From Steromphala cineraria (Eukaryota; Mollusca; Gastropoda; Trochida; Trochidae): DNA of 64,000 bases. Shown piece by piece: positions 1 to 11,072 of the stretch; position 1 is the stretch's first letter, and the number at the start of each line of letters is the position of its first letter. The DNA lies in NCBI GenBank assembly GCA_916613615.1, contig OU744734.1, positions 31,938,301 to 32,002,300 on the forward strand. Reading direction: 5' to 3'. A program made the position numbers and the translations under genes. Under the pieces are notes generated by a model. The model saw only the letters and a program-made list of their open reading frames with translations. It was not told the DNA's origin and ran no database searches.

Positions 1-660
1 CAACTTTCATGGAAACGTAACTAAGAATTTTGTTTCCAGAGAGAGAAAAAACCCAAACTATAAGATGTAGTTCAATCAAACATTATTTGTAGATTGGTCT
101 CTTTGGGCTTTACATTTCTTGGGATTGCAAAGCAATGAAAGATTAAAGAAAATTTTAAATCTTGTGTCGATAATGTTTATTAGCAATGATTTAAATTTCT
201 TTTGGTAGAAATTAGCAATTTCCAACACCAAAGACGGCATTAGTCCTAGTTTATTTTTTATCCAACCAGTATGTAATACTGTCATAATTATAGTAGTCAG
301 TGCCCCGTTGGCCTGTCTGTCCGTCCGTAATCATTTCATTTCCAGAGCATAACTTCAAAACTATATGACTCATTTCAATGAAACTTGGTATATGGACCAG
401 TCATGATGTCTAGTTTTACCGTTTCGGATTTTTAACCTCTATAGATTTTTTTTAATGGTTTCCATTGAAATGTCACTTAGAATTTTGTTTTCAGATCATA
501 AGTCCAAAACTATTAGACCTAGCTCATTGATTTTTTGTTTATGGATCTGTCAACATGTGTAGATGTGCCTTTTGGGATTTTGAACTTCTTCGCATATTTA
601 TTTTGGGTAGTTTGTATTTAAAGAGCACTATGACTTGTCCTCAATATTAATCTTACATTA
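1..660. repeat. degenerate dispersed repeat fragments
   Basis: Two related stretches, at about 1-100 and 295-650, share phrases such as GAATTTTGTTT, CCAGAG/CAGATCATAA and 'aaaactat...gac'. They contain GTCTGTCCGTCCGTAA, a hallmark of a dispersed family also seen elsewhere in the window. No coding potential is visible. The boundaries are guesses. Confidence 0.4.
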
Positions 661-1475
661 TTTAGGTAGATATTCTGATTGATTGGAGACAGGTTGGATA
701 TGTCATTTTCTGATGACATGTGTTCAAAATTTGCCAAAGCAGAGATATGTATTGAAGGCTTTCTTTCAAGAATTTGCAGGAAGATTCACCAGATTTAAAC
801 AGGACATGCTTTACTTCAGGTTTTGTTTGAAGTCCATACTAGTAACTGATTTTTTATTTATGTGCATGACAATATTGACAAAACAATTTGAAAGATGTTA
901 TGCAGCACACACACTATGACATGTTAGTATCTTGTAGGACTGTTGTGTGCCACACACTAGCATTCCCTTAGCAATTAGAAATACTCATTACCTCTCATTA
1001 TTTAAATGAAAAATTCATGTCAAACCAAAATGTGCACCTGCTTACTTTTCGTATGGAATAAAGAAATTAAATGTTTTACGCACACTATTTAGGCAAATGA
1101 CTAGCACACTTAATTATTATATATAGAATTAAGTGTGCTATTTATATTTAGAATATATGTTAGAAAGGATGCATTTTGGTAGTGTGACCATGTTTGTGAA
1201 AATATCTTTTATCAATTCCTCAAATGTCCTTTGTATATTATTCCAAGAGAAAAAATGGTTAAGTCTTTGAAACATATTATTAATAACAGAGCAGTTTTAA
1301 TATTATTTAACATAGCAGTAGAGGTCTCTCTCTTTGTGAAAATAAAGATGTTTTCAGATCTGTTCACATTTATATCTCTCGAACTAAACACTTTCACTGA
1401 CTTCTCTTGTACTTGTCCTATAACTTTCTGTCCATCAATTGTTGCAAGATGAATGCTGTAAATATCTGAAGAGGG
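661..1475. other. AT-rich sequence, nothing recognised
   Basis: Only short open frames (under 95 codons) occur, with no recognisable protein family, RNA gene or repeat. It may be intergenic DNA or a 5' intron of the muscleblind gene. Confidence 0.4.
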
Positions 1476-1572
1476 CTTTTCTAAGTTGGACAACTTGTGC
1501 CCAATCCTTTTCTAAGTTGGACAACTTGTGCCCAATCCTTTTCTAAGTTGGACAACTTGTGCCCAATCCTTT
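1476..1572. repeat. 31-bp tandem repeat, 3 copies
   Basis: The phrase CTTTTCTAAGTTGGACAA starts at 1476, 1507 and 1538, an exact 31-bp spacing. The copies are essentially identical, so the duplication is recent. Confidence 0.9.
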
Positions 1573-2040
1573 TCCTGACTGAATAAACTATGTTTCAATT
1601 AATCAATGCCACACATTATGCACAACACACACTGATTCGATTTGTCATTGTGCATGCATATCTACATGTCTGTAGATGACATGGATTCCTCTGTTTCGTC
1701 AAGTCAAGATAAGCTCTAAACTATAAGGAATGCAAAGAGAAGAGCCTGTTTCCAAAAGAATGAGAGATAGATCAGTGACAGATGGTACTAGTGATGAGCA
1801 CTGCCTGTATACAAGTTGAAGGCTGCACTCTGCCAGTTTCTTCTTTTATCTGCGACCTGTCATATCAGACCAGAATTCATCAGTTTGGTTTCCTTTTCCT
1901 CCAAGTATTGTTACATGATGTGTCACAAGGTTGGCTTATTTAAAATCTGTTTATTGAACGTTAATGGATGTTTGATTTTAACTTAAAAGAAGTGCATATA
2001 TTCAATAGAAAGTCTTATTGAGGGATGAGAAACTATTTTT
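1573..2040. other. unassigned sequence
   Basis: I see no gene, repeat array or structural element in this stretch. Confidence 0.4.
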
Positions 2041-2045
2041 CTTGA

Positions 2046-2480
2046 TTTTTATCTCATCTGGCCTGTAAGGCCCGATGGGCTTATGGCATGACATGTTGCC
2101 CGGCGTCCGTCCGTCCATCCGTAAACTTTGTATGTTTCCGACTTCTTCTCCAGAAGCACAAGGCCTAGAAAGCTGAAAGTTTGTGTACAGACTCCTTGAC
2201 TATTGAGAATTATAAATTATAGCTTTGGTCCTGTGATCCCTAATAAGGACCACAGGAGCGATGTCCTTAAAACCTATTTTCATCTTTTTCTCCAGAAGCA
2301 TAAGGCCTAGAAAGCTGAAACCTTGTCTACAGACTCCTAAGTTAGATAAGGAGGATTCTAAATATAAACAGATGATAAATCCTTTCTTAACTTTGCTGCT
2401 AAAATTTGGCTATAACTTTTTAAGAAAAATTCAGGACCAGCTTTCTTCCCAAATATTTTCAGGATATTGACAACAAGTAT
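2046..2480. repeat. dispersed element with CTCATCTGGCC head
   Basis: It begins CTCATCTGGCCTGTAAGG, then has the GTCCGTCCGTCC run, then two tandem copies of a segment reading 'ttctccagaagca..aaggcctagaaagctgaaa'. The same family occurs at 4839-4965, 8895-9320, 18620-18850, 21483-21560, 41825-42125 and 50341-50735. The last copy has both terminal inverted repeats (TAGCTCATCAG), which suggests a non-autonomous DNA transposon. Confidence 0.65.
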
Positions 2481-4838
2481 ATTTTTCACTAAATAGAACA
2501 TAAAAAAAACATGACTTTCATGTTAATTGAATGCACTTTCACTTATGTCAAAACTCCTTCTATGATGATATCATTTAAAAGATTTCATAGGATCATCCCC
2601 AAATGTAAAATTTTTGACAATTATTAATGCTCAAAACAATGTTTCACTAATTGAGGCCAAATTCTCAATCAGAAACAAAACTTTTTACCTTATTCTCTCA
2701 CCCCAATAAAATGCAGCATTTTAGCAACAGTAATTACTTGATAAAATGTAACTATTACCGTAATAAAGTATAATGGTGTAGAGATATACTACTTAAACAA
2801 GTTTTTATTATAATGGATTTTTTTGTATATTTGGTAAAGAGGTCAGGAATAGTTTTGAGGTTTGATAAGTAAAATTGTTTATATTTAGAATAAATTAATT
2901 TTGTATTCAAATGCTAAGTTGAATGATTCATGCAGCATAATTTCGTCATGAGGAAAAGGTTGATAGGTCAGCTGCTTAGTCAGTGAAGCAGACAGAAAGA
3001 GAAAGTGCAGTCATTCACACCTGAGGTGGAGTCACTTGTCAACTAGCCACCAACCATTCATTATACAGCTTTAACAGGGCAATAACACATTGGTTAACAG
3101 TCCGTAACCTACCAGTACTAGATCTGACAGTGTTGTTCAACAGATCTCACTTTAATTGGCTGACGGCTGTTTGCTGCGCACCTAGTGGCTCATGTGTCAC
3201 TGGTAGTCACTACAAAGAGATTGCAACAGATAAAGGAAGTGTGTTTTGGCGGGATACAGCACACAAAGCACTCTGGGATAGCTTGTCATTATATGAGAGT
3301 GAACAGAGGCACATGTTTGCATGGCGTCCCACACAAGATCTAAAGGACATGACAAGGGGTAGGTGCCTATGTCTTGCAATCTGTTAGGACGTACTGGGTA
3401 TGTGTGACCATTGTATGCCCTGGTCGGCTGTCCCTGCCCAGCTTAACAATGCAGGTGTGTTGTAGCTAGTGCTGAGCGAGGGCTTGCCTGTTTACTCGCT
3501 TGGCCAGATAACGAGGCTGACCAGCTGATGTGTCCAGGTAGCTTGCCAGTCCACTGGACTGATCAACCATGTGGCTGCAGGTCATCTGAGGTCACGATCA
3601 GGGCCTGTATGACAATACCACAAAGCTGGCAACAGAAAACTTCCAGTGCTGTCAGCCATTTAAATACTGTCTAGTACTTCCTGGTGTAACATTATGAGTC
3701 CAGGCACTTTGTTATCTATTCCAGTTTGTCCTACTTGCTAACTGACTATATAGCTGTCTATCTTTGCCTTAAAATCTGGCAGGGACACCATTACACAACC
3801 GATGAATCATGTATTGTGTTGAGTATAGATAATGCTGGGATAATGTAAGTAGTTTTCCATTAATCTGATATTCATTTTATGATCAGAATGATTTAAACAT
3901 TATTCAAGCAGCTATTCAAGGATAGCATGATATTGTGATGAGCTGTATGACATTGGGCTGGATATGACCAATGGAGGAGACATGTAAGTTGAACTCTCTA
4001 AATACTGCAAGGCAGACCACTCAGCGTACAAGGCATTCTTTTGCTTGCAGCTGTGTGTGCTACTCTGCTGACTGTGAGCAATTGTAATATTCATTTGTGT
4101 AGGAGCCACACAGACAGTCTAGCTGCTTGGAGGGAGAGAAGGAGGGACAAGCTGATCAGATCACGTGAGAGTCTGGTCGGCTTGACATTTGTGGGAGAGG
4201 TACGGGCCACTGCTTGGGATTGGCCTCATAACCTTGCACAAAGTCTGTCTCAATGTGCTCCTCCATCTGCTAGTAGTCTCAACACAGCTAGCTTGCACAG
4301 TAGTCAAGTGACGATATTCCCGGACACATTTAACCTACTTTGTATGGCAGAAAATCTCTTGCCTAAAAATATTACTTTTATTGACGGGATGTGTCCTGTT
4401 CAGCAGTCACCATGTTTTTTGGTAGAACAAAATTTGTAAAATTATTATCTTAATTTTATCACTCTTAAAATGTTACAAGGTAAAAATGAATAAAGAATTA
4501 TTATTATCATTTAATCAAACAATGAATAATCATTTATTTTTTCTTACAGTACTGAATGAACGCACATGTAGAATATTAAAAATGTTTTAAGATAAGATTA
4601 GATAATGGCTTTATAGCTGATGAGGGGAGAAGCTGTGTCGTGTTTCTAATGTCGTAAATGACAGTCTTTGAAGGGGAGATATTGTGGAATATATATCATC
4701 TAATTGCAGACTTTGACAATTTGAATCTCTGTGTACGACTGCATTTTTGGTCAATCTGATGATAGAAATGTTTTGTTTAGTTTGGTATGGTGTATATATG
4801 ATAGTTATGTGGAGAATGGTGCATCTGATCATAGATTA
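2481..4838. other. unassigned 5' flank or intron
   Basis: AT-rich to about 2930, then more balanced in composition from about 2940 to 4440. Open frames at 3130-3387 (+) and 4041-4439 (+, 132 codons) show no domain, signal or low-complexity character I recognise. A 5' noncoding exon or enhancer could lie here, but nothing in the sequence proves it. Confidence 0.4.
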
Positions 4839-4965
4839 TTAGCTCATCTGGCCTGATGGGCTTTTGGCATTACATTTTGTCCGGTGTCCGTCTGTCCGTC
4901 CGTAAGTAAACTTTGTGCACTTTTGACTTCTTCTCAAGAAGCACAAGGCCCAGAAAGCCGGTAGA
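4839..4965. repeat. dispersed element fragment (CTCATCTGGCC family)
   Basis: Shows the head AGCTCATCTGGCCTGATGGG, the GTCCGTCCGT run and 'agaagcacaaggcccagaaagc', then runs straight into the 30-bp array that follows. The rest of the element is missing. Confidence 0.65.
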
Positions 4966-5510
4966 TATGTGGAGTATGGTGCAACTGATGATAGACTATG
5001 TGGAGGATTGTGTATAGATGGTAGATTATGTTTAGTATGGTGTATAGATGGTAGATTATGTTTAGTATGGTGCAACTGATGGTAGATTATGTGGAGTATG
5101 TTGCACTTGATGGTAGATTATGTTTAGTATGGTGCAACTGATGGTAGATTATGTTGAGTATGGTGTATAGATGGTAGATTATGTGGAGTATGGTGTATAG
5201 ATGGTAGATTATGTGGAGTATGGTGTATAGATGGTAGATTATGTGGAGTATGGTGTATAGATGGTAGATTATGTGGAGTATGGTGCAACTGATGGTAGAT
5301 TATGTTGAGTATGGTGTATAGATGGTAGATTATGTGGAGTATGGTGTATAGATGGTAGATTATGTGGAGTATGGTGTATAGATGGTAGATTATGTTGAGT
5401 ATGGTGTATAGATGGTAGATTATGTGGAGTATGGTGTATAGATGGTAGATTATGTGGAGTATGATGTATAGATGGTAGATTATGTGGATTATGTTGCACT
5501 TGATGGTAGA
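4966..5510. repeat. 30-bp minisatellite, left part
   Basis: About 18 copies of a 30-bp unit containing ATGGTAGATTATGTGGAGT, with variants (ttgagt, tttagt, caactg). The array resumes after a SINE-like insertion and continues to about 5990. Because 30 is a multiple of three, spurious open frames on the minus strand read repeated NLPSIHH or IIYHLYTILN; these are repeat products, not genes. Confidence 0.9.
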
Positions 5511-5580
5511 TTAGCGCCAGTGAGCAACCTTAGCGCCATTGAGCAACCTCTTGGATGGATATGAGGCGCTTTATAAATCA

Positions 5581-5621
<41 letters not shown>
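5511..5621 (+). mobile_element. SINE 3' fragment with ATT tail
   Basis: The stretch contains 'ggatatgaggcgctttataaatca' broken phrasing typical of a SINE 3' domain (key motif GGCGCTTTATAAATCA), followed by about 12 ATT triplets. It interrupts the 30-bp array, which continues in the same sequence afterwards. A short internal duplication of TTAGCGCCA..GAGCAACC is present. It is a 5'-truncated insertion. Confidence 0.65.
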
Positions 5622-5990
5622 GTGGAGTATTGTGCAACTGATGGTAGATTATGTGGAGTATGTTGCACTTGATGGTAGATTATGTTGAGTATGGTGTATA
5701 GATGGTAGATTATGTTGAGTATGGTGCAACTGATGGTAGATTATGTGGAGTATGTTGCACTTTATGGTAGATTATGTTGAGTATGGTGTATAGATGGTAG
5801 ATTATGTTGAGTATGGTGTATAGATGGTAGATTATGTTTAGTATGGTGTATAGATGGTAGATTATGTTTAGTATGGTGTATAGATGGTAGATTATGTGGA
5901 GTATGTTGCACTTGATTATGTTTAGTATGGTGTATAGATGGTAGATTATGTTTAAATGGTGCATCTGATGGTAGATTATGTGGAATATTG
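5622..5990. repeat. 30-bp minisatellite, right part
   Basis: Continuation of the array of ATGGTAGATTATGTGGAGT-type units after the SINE. Copies become more diverged towards 5990, as expected at an array edge. Confidence 0.88.
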
Positions 5991-7659
5991 TGTACCTGAT
6001 GATTATGTGGAATTTTGTTTACCTGATGACAAAAGGTGCATCAAAGGAAAACTGTAGCGATAACCCGCTTTCATGAACTTTGTTGTCAATCTGAATTATT
6101 TGAATTTCGTATCTTCATGTTTGCGATTTTTTATTGACAATATATATGAAATATGTTGCATCTGATGGCAGAATGTGTGGAATTCTTTATTTGTGGTGTG
6201 AGTATTTGACCGTGTAGAAGATTGCAGCAATCAGATTAGAATGTTTGGGATACATTGTGTTAGGTGCAAAGGGGACCATAATAGACTGAGGGAGAAAGAA
6301 CAGGGTAGGGTTGCCTTGGAGATCCAAATGTGTAGTGCGCTATGTGAGCTGCATTTTGTCTCCCTGAGCCCAACTCTTTCAGACAGCTTGCAGCTGCTGT
6401 ACTGCTGTCAATCATTGAGGGAATTCCAAACAGATACAAAAGCCCAATTACCATCCCTTCCCCTCATGACAGCTTTGTTCATGTCTGTCTGTGTGACCTC
6501 ATTGTTCCACTGACCCAGATGATGGTGAGAGTGGGGCTGCCCTCTCCTCACAGGGTCAACTAGGGTGAAGCAAAGGCAAGGACACAGGAGTCTGCAAAAC
6601 ATATTCAGAAAACCAGTAGCATTTCAGTTCAGCTGCAATTAATTAGGGAACACATATATAACTCAATCAACACAGACATTGTTGCCGGTCTCAGGCCTTA
6701 GTTGATCTTTCTCATTATAGATAATTGCAGATAAAAGTTTTTGAGCTAAGAGTGAATGAAATAGAATTTTCTTGTGATAATTGAATAACTGTCTGAGATT
6801 GAATACTATTTAATTAAAACATTTATCTGGATTGTTGCAATGACAAATCAAATACAGACAGCCGGTTCTTCAATTGTGAGGACTCTGTAATCAAATCAGG
6901 CTGTTTCTTGTCAGTCAATGTGCTATGAATGTGACGTGACACTGCAAGAAGTGTTGGCTGGTTAAGCACTCATCACTTCCAGCAGTGAGCTCTGTTCTAT
7001 GTCTGAGCCAGAGGCTGTGCTGAGGGGAGGGAGGTAGCTTGCAAGTTTTGAGGTCCTGGAATGTTAATAGCTGCCCTCTCTGTGTAAGCAGGGATATCCC
7101 CCTCCCCTGGCAATCAGGAAGCAGAGGGAGTGGGGTAGGGGAGTTGTGGGTGATTCAGGAAGCTGACCCACACATGGAGGCAGTCAACGTGCCACATCAC
7201 ATCAGGGACACAAAATATTGAAACCAAACACTGACATATTTCCTGTTTATTGTTCTACTAGTGATATTGTGTTAGATATTGAATTACTATATTCAGTTTC
7301 CTGGTCCAGAATGATTAGTGTGTGGTGTTATTATGTTTATCCATTTCTGATCAGTACTTGATTGAGAAGTAAATACAGCTTGTTAATTTGTACCCTGAGT
7401 CTGGATCTAGATAGATGCAAACAGTTAAATCTATTTTTGAGATATTGTCTTCTATTCAAGTTCCAGTCCAATGAACATGAACATATGTCCTGGTTCATTT
7501 CTAACAGAGTTTGTGCACAATGTTTGAGAAGGAAGTGGAAGACAGCCATTTTGTTAATACTGGATATTTGTATCACTATATGGTGTATATCTCAAAGTGT
7601 GTCCTCTGTTCAGAAAGTTTTAATAAGATTTGAGTAACATAAGCTTTATTATTTTTCAG
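5991..7659. other. unassigned sequence with a GC-richer block
   Basis: Around 6240-6600 and 6940-7220 the sequence is richer in G and C than its surroundings. Open frames there (for example 6241-6513 +) match no family I know. These blocks are possible regulatory regions or noncoding exons by position only, just 5' of the first coding exon. Confidence 0.35.
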
Positions 7660-7896
7660 ATACCTGATGCTGGAGAGTGTAATTCCCCAACCCTAGTGTG
7701 ATTGTTTTGTTATGGTCACAGTGTCAAAGTGGATTCCTGTCAAGTAGCCAGCCCGCATCTCTGCCTATGCCCTGGACAAGAGTTGGAGAACTAGCTACTG
7801 CACCCACGTTTCTGTACATGGTGATCCCCTCTGACTGAGTCTCTAGTGCTTAGTCCCATTGTCTTTCATATCTTGCCCAGCTAGTTAACCCTTGGT
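7660..7896 (+). other. mbl: mbl 5'UTR part of first coding exon
   Basis: A polypyrimidine tract and AG at 7657-7659 (TTATTATTTTTCAG) mark a 3' splice site, so this exon is preceded by a noncoding exon outside or early in the window. The leader holds three short upstream open frames, at 7667-7696, 7712-7747 and 7767-7838, all ending before the main start at 7897. Upstream frames of this kind usually lower translation of the main frame; that effect is inferred. Confidence 0.65.
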
Positions 7897-8097
7897 ATGG
7901 CCATGGTGAATCCAATGCTGAATCTAGCCGTTCCAAATCCAAATGTCAAGGACTCTAGATGGCTGACATTAGAAGTTTGCCGGGAGTTCCAACGGAACAA
8001 ATGTACACGCACAGAAAATGAATGCAAATTTGCTCACCCTCCACCACACGTGGAAGTTCAGAATGGCAGGGTGATTGCCTGCTTTGATTCCATAAAG
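7897..8097 (+). CDS. mbl: muscleblind exon 1: N-terminus, zinc finger 1, start of finger 2
   Basis: Encodes residues 1-67, starting [15 protein letters not shown]. The segment [13 protein letters not shown] is the muscleblind N-terminal signature. Zinc finger 1 is C28-X7-C36-X6-C43-X3-H47. The first cysteine of finger 2 is C62 in IACFDSIK, where the exon ends in phase 0 at a consensus donor (AAG|GTAAGT). The start at 7897 is the first ATG in frame, with G at -3 and +4; a second ATG two codons later sits in an even better GCCATGG context, so initiation at either is possible. The exon boundary inside finger 2 matches vertebrate MBNL and Drosophila mbl (established knowledge). It binds RNA with finger 2 as a tandem unit. 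Confidence 0.96.
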
Positions 8098-8274
8098 GTA
8101 AGTACTTCAATGCTTATGAGACTTTTATGTACCTAACTGTCAACTGAAGACGTTTTACAGTTTTTCAGAATATATTGAAAAAAAATTCTCATTCCTATCA
8201 TATGCTTTAGATTTGTCAAGTAAGAGATCCAATGACAGAATATGACACAGAAAATTCAATTATGTTTATGTTAA
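8098..8274. other. start of mbl intron 1
   Basis: Consensus donor GTAAGT followed by AT-rich intron sequence; nothing else recognised. Confidence 0.7.
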
Positions 8275-8510
8275 GTCAAATTTGGTCAGAGCCTATATTG
8301 GGGAATTACGCAGACACGGGTTACTTCGGGTGACCTTGACATTATTTTCAAGGTCACTACGGCACTTTGGCCACTTTTGTAACTCTTTTTAGCCCCATAT
8401 CTCTTAAACCATTGCACTTATTGCATAGCATTTGCTTATTTTGAGAATGCTATCGCAATATCCAAGCGGCGGGGGACATTGTCTGGATGTGTCTTTGTCT
8501 ATGCATGAGT
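8275..8510. repeat. dispersed repeat, 'ACGCAGACAC..CAAGGTCACTACGGCACTTTGG' family
   Basis: Shows TTACGCAGACAC, GGTGACCTTGACATTATTTT and CAAGGTCACTACGGCACTTT, ending near GGCGGGGGACATTGTCT. The same phrases recur at 24290-25350 in a longer copy, so this is a truncated member of that family. It carries GTGACCTTGA/CAAGGTCAC motifs. Confidence 0.65.
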
Positions 8511-8689
8511 AACCAACAGTGTGATATCCAAGATACCTAAGTTATTGCCTCACCAATACACTCACTCCATGTTCACATTTATGTGGTTATATATGTATGA
8601 GAACTGTCACATTGTCTGGGTTACTGTACATGCATACATTGTAATGTTATGAGTCAGGCTTTGTAGGCTTGCAAATCCGTCATTGTGTG

Positions 8690-8885
8690 CCAGGAAATGC
8701 TTCACATGGTAAACACGAAAGCCTTCAAAATATGCACATTCAATTAATGCTTGACATGATAAACTTGAACGATTTCACATTATGCACAATAATTTCCTGG
8801 TTCACATGAAAAACATGGAAGACTTTGGTCACGTTATGCACATCCAATTAATGCTTCACATGATAAACATGGAAACTTCAAATTA
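8690..8885. repeat. degenerate repeat of about 60 bp
   Basis: Phrases such as ATGCACATTCAATTAATGCT and CACATGATAAACATGGAA recur about three times. An old minisatellite, poorly conserved. Confidence 0.5.
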
Positions 8886-8894
8886 TACTGTAAC

Positions 8895-9320
8895 TGGCGT
8901 GGTTTTAATAAGGGCCACAGGGGCAACACCCTAAAAACCTATTTTCATCTTCTTCTCCAGAAGCATAAGGTCTAGAAAGCTAAAACTTGGTGTACAGACT
9001 CCTTGACTAGTGAGGATTATAAATTGTAGCTTTTGTAGCAAAAGGCCCAGAAAGCTGAAACCTTGTGAATATAGTCTTTGACAAGTGAGGATTATGATTT
9101 AAAGCTTTTGTGGTCCTGTGGCCCCTAATAAGGGCCTCAGGGGGCACACCCTTTAACCTAATTTCATCTTTTCTCAAGAAGCATCAGGCCTAGAAAGCTG
9201 AAACTTTGTGTGCAAACTCCTTAGTTAGATAAGGAGGATTCCTTATTGTACATTTGGTGACCATGTGGGCGAGGAACCACATTTGCCACACCATAAAGCA
9301 AAATTGATGTGAAGCCTGAT
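8895..9320. repeat. dispersed element fragment (CTCATCTGGCC family)
   Basis: Contains 'agaagcataaggtctagaaagct' style motifs in three tandem diverged segments (key motif CTAGAAAGCTGAAAC), and ends near GCCTGATGAGCCACT, which resembles the family's 3' inverted end. The 5' head is missing. Confidence 0.6.
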
Positions 9321-9699
9321 GAGCCACTGTCTCTATTTTTTAAATTTTATAATGATGTTAGTTTATGGAACTTCAGCTGTCATGGAGTCATAATAATTCC
9401 TCTTAAAGAAACTTAATCCAATGCTTGAGTCAACAACTGATCTCCTTTTAAGTAAACTAAAATATTGGTCAACCAGGAGGGCTCTTCAGGATAGCAACAC
9501 GAAAACAAACATGTTCTGAATATTTCTAAGGTTTCAATCATGGTGCTGGAGGAGCGGTTGGAAGTGATAAATAGTTTCATAATGGAGACTGTGTCAAAAT
9601 CTTTTGAAATTTGAGTGTTATATTCATAAAGAAATTACGGTAATCTAGTTTTCAAACAAAACTTTGCGTCATGCACTTTAAATGTTTCATACCTTGATT
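9321..9699. other. intron 1, nothing recognised
   Basis: AT-rich intronic sequence without coding, RNA or repeat features that I can support. Confidence 0.4.
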
Positions 9700-10204
9700 G
9701 CTCACACTACTTCACATCATAGAATGCTTGAAGTTGTTTACATATAATATTTCACATCTTGCACAGGGTCTGCTTCACATCATTTTCATATTACGCTTTG
9801 CATCATACAAATAAAATTACTATCACATTAAACTATTACTGTAATTTCTCTATTAATTCGACAATAAAATTTCCAAAAGATTCTCAAAAAAGGTCTATGG
9901 TTGAACATTTATTCACTTTTGGTGGATCATATGGCTCGATGGTCAAAATGTTTCAATTTTAAAGATGACCACATAATAATGGCAATGTTGTCATAATCAA
10001 GATATTTTAAATAGATGTGTTTTGCAATCCTTAATTTGGGTGATTTTTTGTGTGCAAATTATACAATCATTTCAAGCAATGCATGAATCATAGGAGCATC
10101 AACTTTTGGCACTTGATTGAAATTTTCGAAGTGTTTTGAATTTGAGACATCAGAAAAATCTTATGTGGTCGAATTATTGGAGATGTCGAATTGATAGAGA
10201 AATT
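9700..10204. repeat. decayed left flank of the 23-bp array
   Basis: Scattered TTCACATCAT/TTCACATCTTG words at irregular spacing (9710-9800) suggest old units of the array that follows. The middle part (9830-10200) is ordinary AT-rich intron. Confidence 0.4.
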
Positions 10205-10790
10205 AAGGCATTCAGTATCATGTACAAGCACTACTCACATCATGTACAAACACTACTTCACATCATGTACAAACACTACTTCACATCATGTACAAACACT
10301 ACTTCACATCAGTACAAACACTACTTCACATCATGTACAAACACTACTTCACATCATGTACAAACACTACTTCACATCATGTACAAACACTACTTCACAT
10401 CATGTACAAACACTACTTCACATCATGTACAAACACTACTTCACATCATGTACAAACACTACTTCACATCATGTACAAACACTACTTCACATCATGTACA
10501 AACACTACTTCACATCATGTACAAACACTACTTCACATCATTTACAAACACTACTTCACATCATGTACTAACACTACTTCACATCATGTACAAACACTAC
10601 TTCACATCTTGAACAACACACTTCTGAACATCTTGTACAATAATTCTTTACAATTTACTTTGCATCTTGTACATACACAGTACTTTAAATGATGTAAACA
10701 CACTAATTCACATCTTTGACAAATACTTATTCACATCTTGTATACATACACTTCCTCTCATCATGTGCATTCACTGCTTCACATCAATTC
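10205..10790. repeat. 23-bp minisatellite
   Basis: The unit CATCATGTACAAACACTACT (plus TCA, 23 bp) is repeated about 17 times and is nearly identical in the core 10240-10600. Diverged units follow to about 10790 (TTCACATCTTG...). The 23-bp period, with few stops, produces overlapping open frames in several phases; none is a gene. Confidence 0.93.
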
Positions 10791-11072
10791 AAATACCGGT
10801 AATATGCGAAACAGTGTATCTCCCACAAAAACAGCAGAACAATACTAGACTGTCGGTATCATGGACATGGAATGTGGCAACATGTGTGGATGTGATTGAA
10901 GCAAGCTTTGACGTTATAATTACAAAATGAATTGGGCTTGTTATTTCAATAAATATCTAAGAATGGTATTGTGTATGTAGCAGCTGGCTGAAATCACCCA
11001 ATCTGATATGCAGAAGCATTGTCTAGCTGTGTGGCCTTATGTTTACCAATGTCCCGCTGAACTGCTGCAGCT
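10791..11072. other. intron 1 spacer
   Basis: Short unique-looking intronic stretch between two minisatellites; nothing recognised. Confidence 0.4.

Noticed and set aside
4041..4439. 132-codon + strand open frame in the 5' flank
   Set aside because: No recognisable domain, start context or splice signals; composition is ordinary for the stretch.
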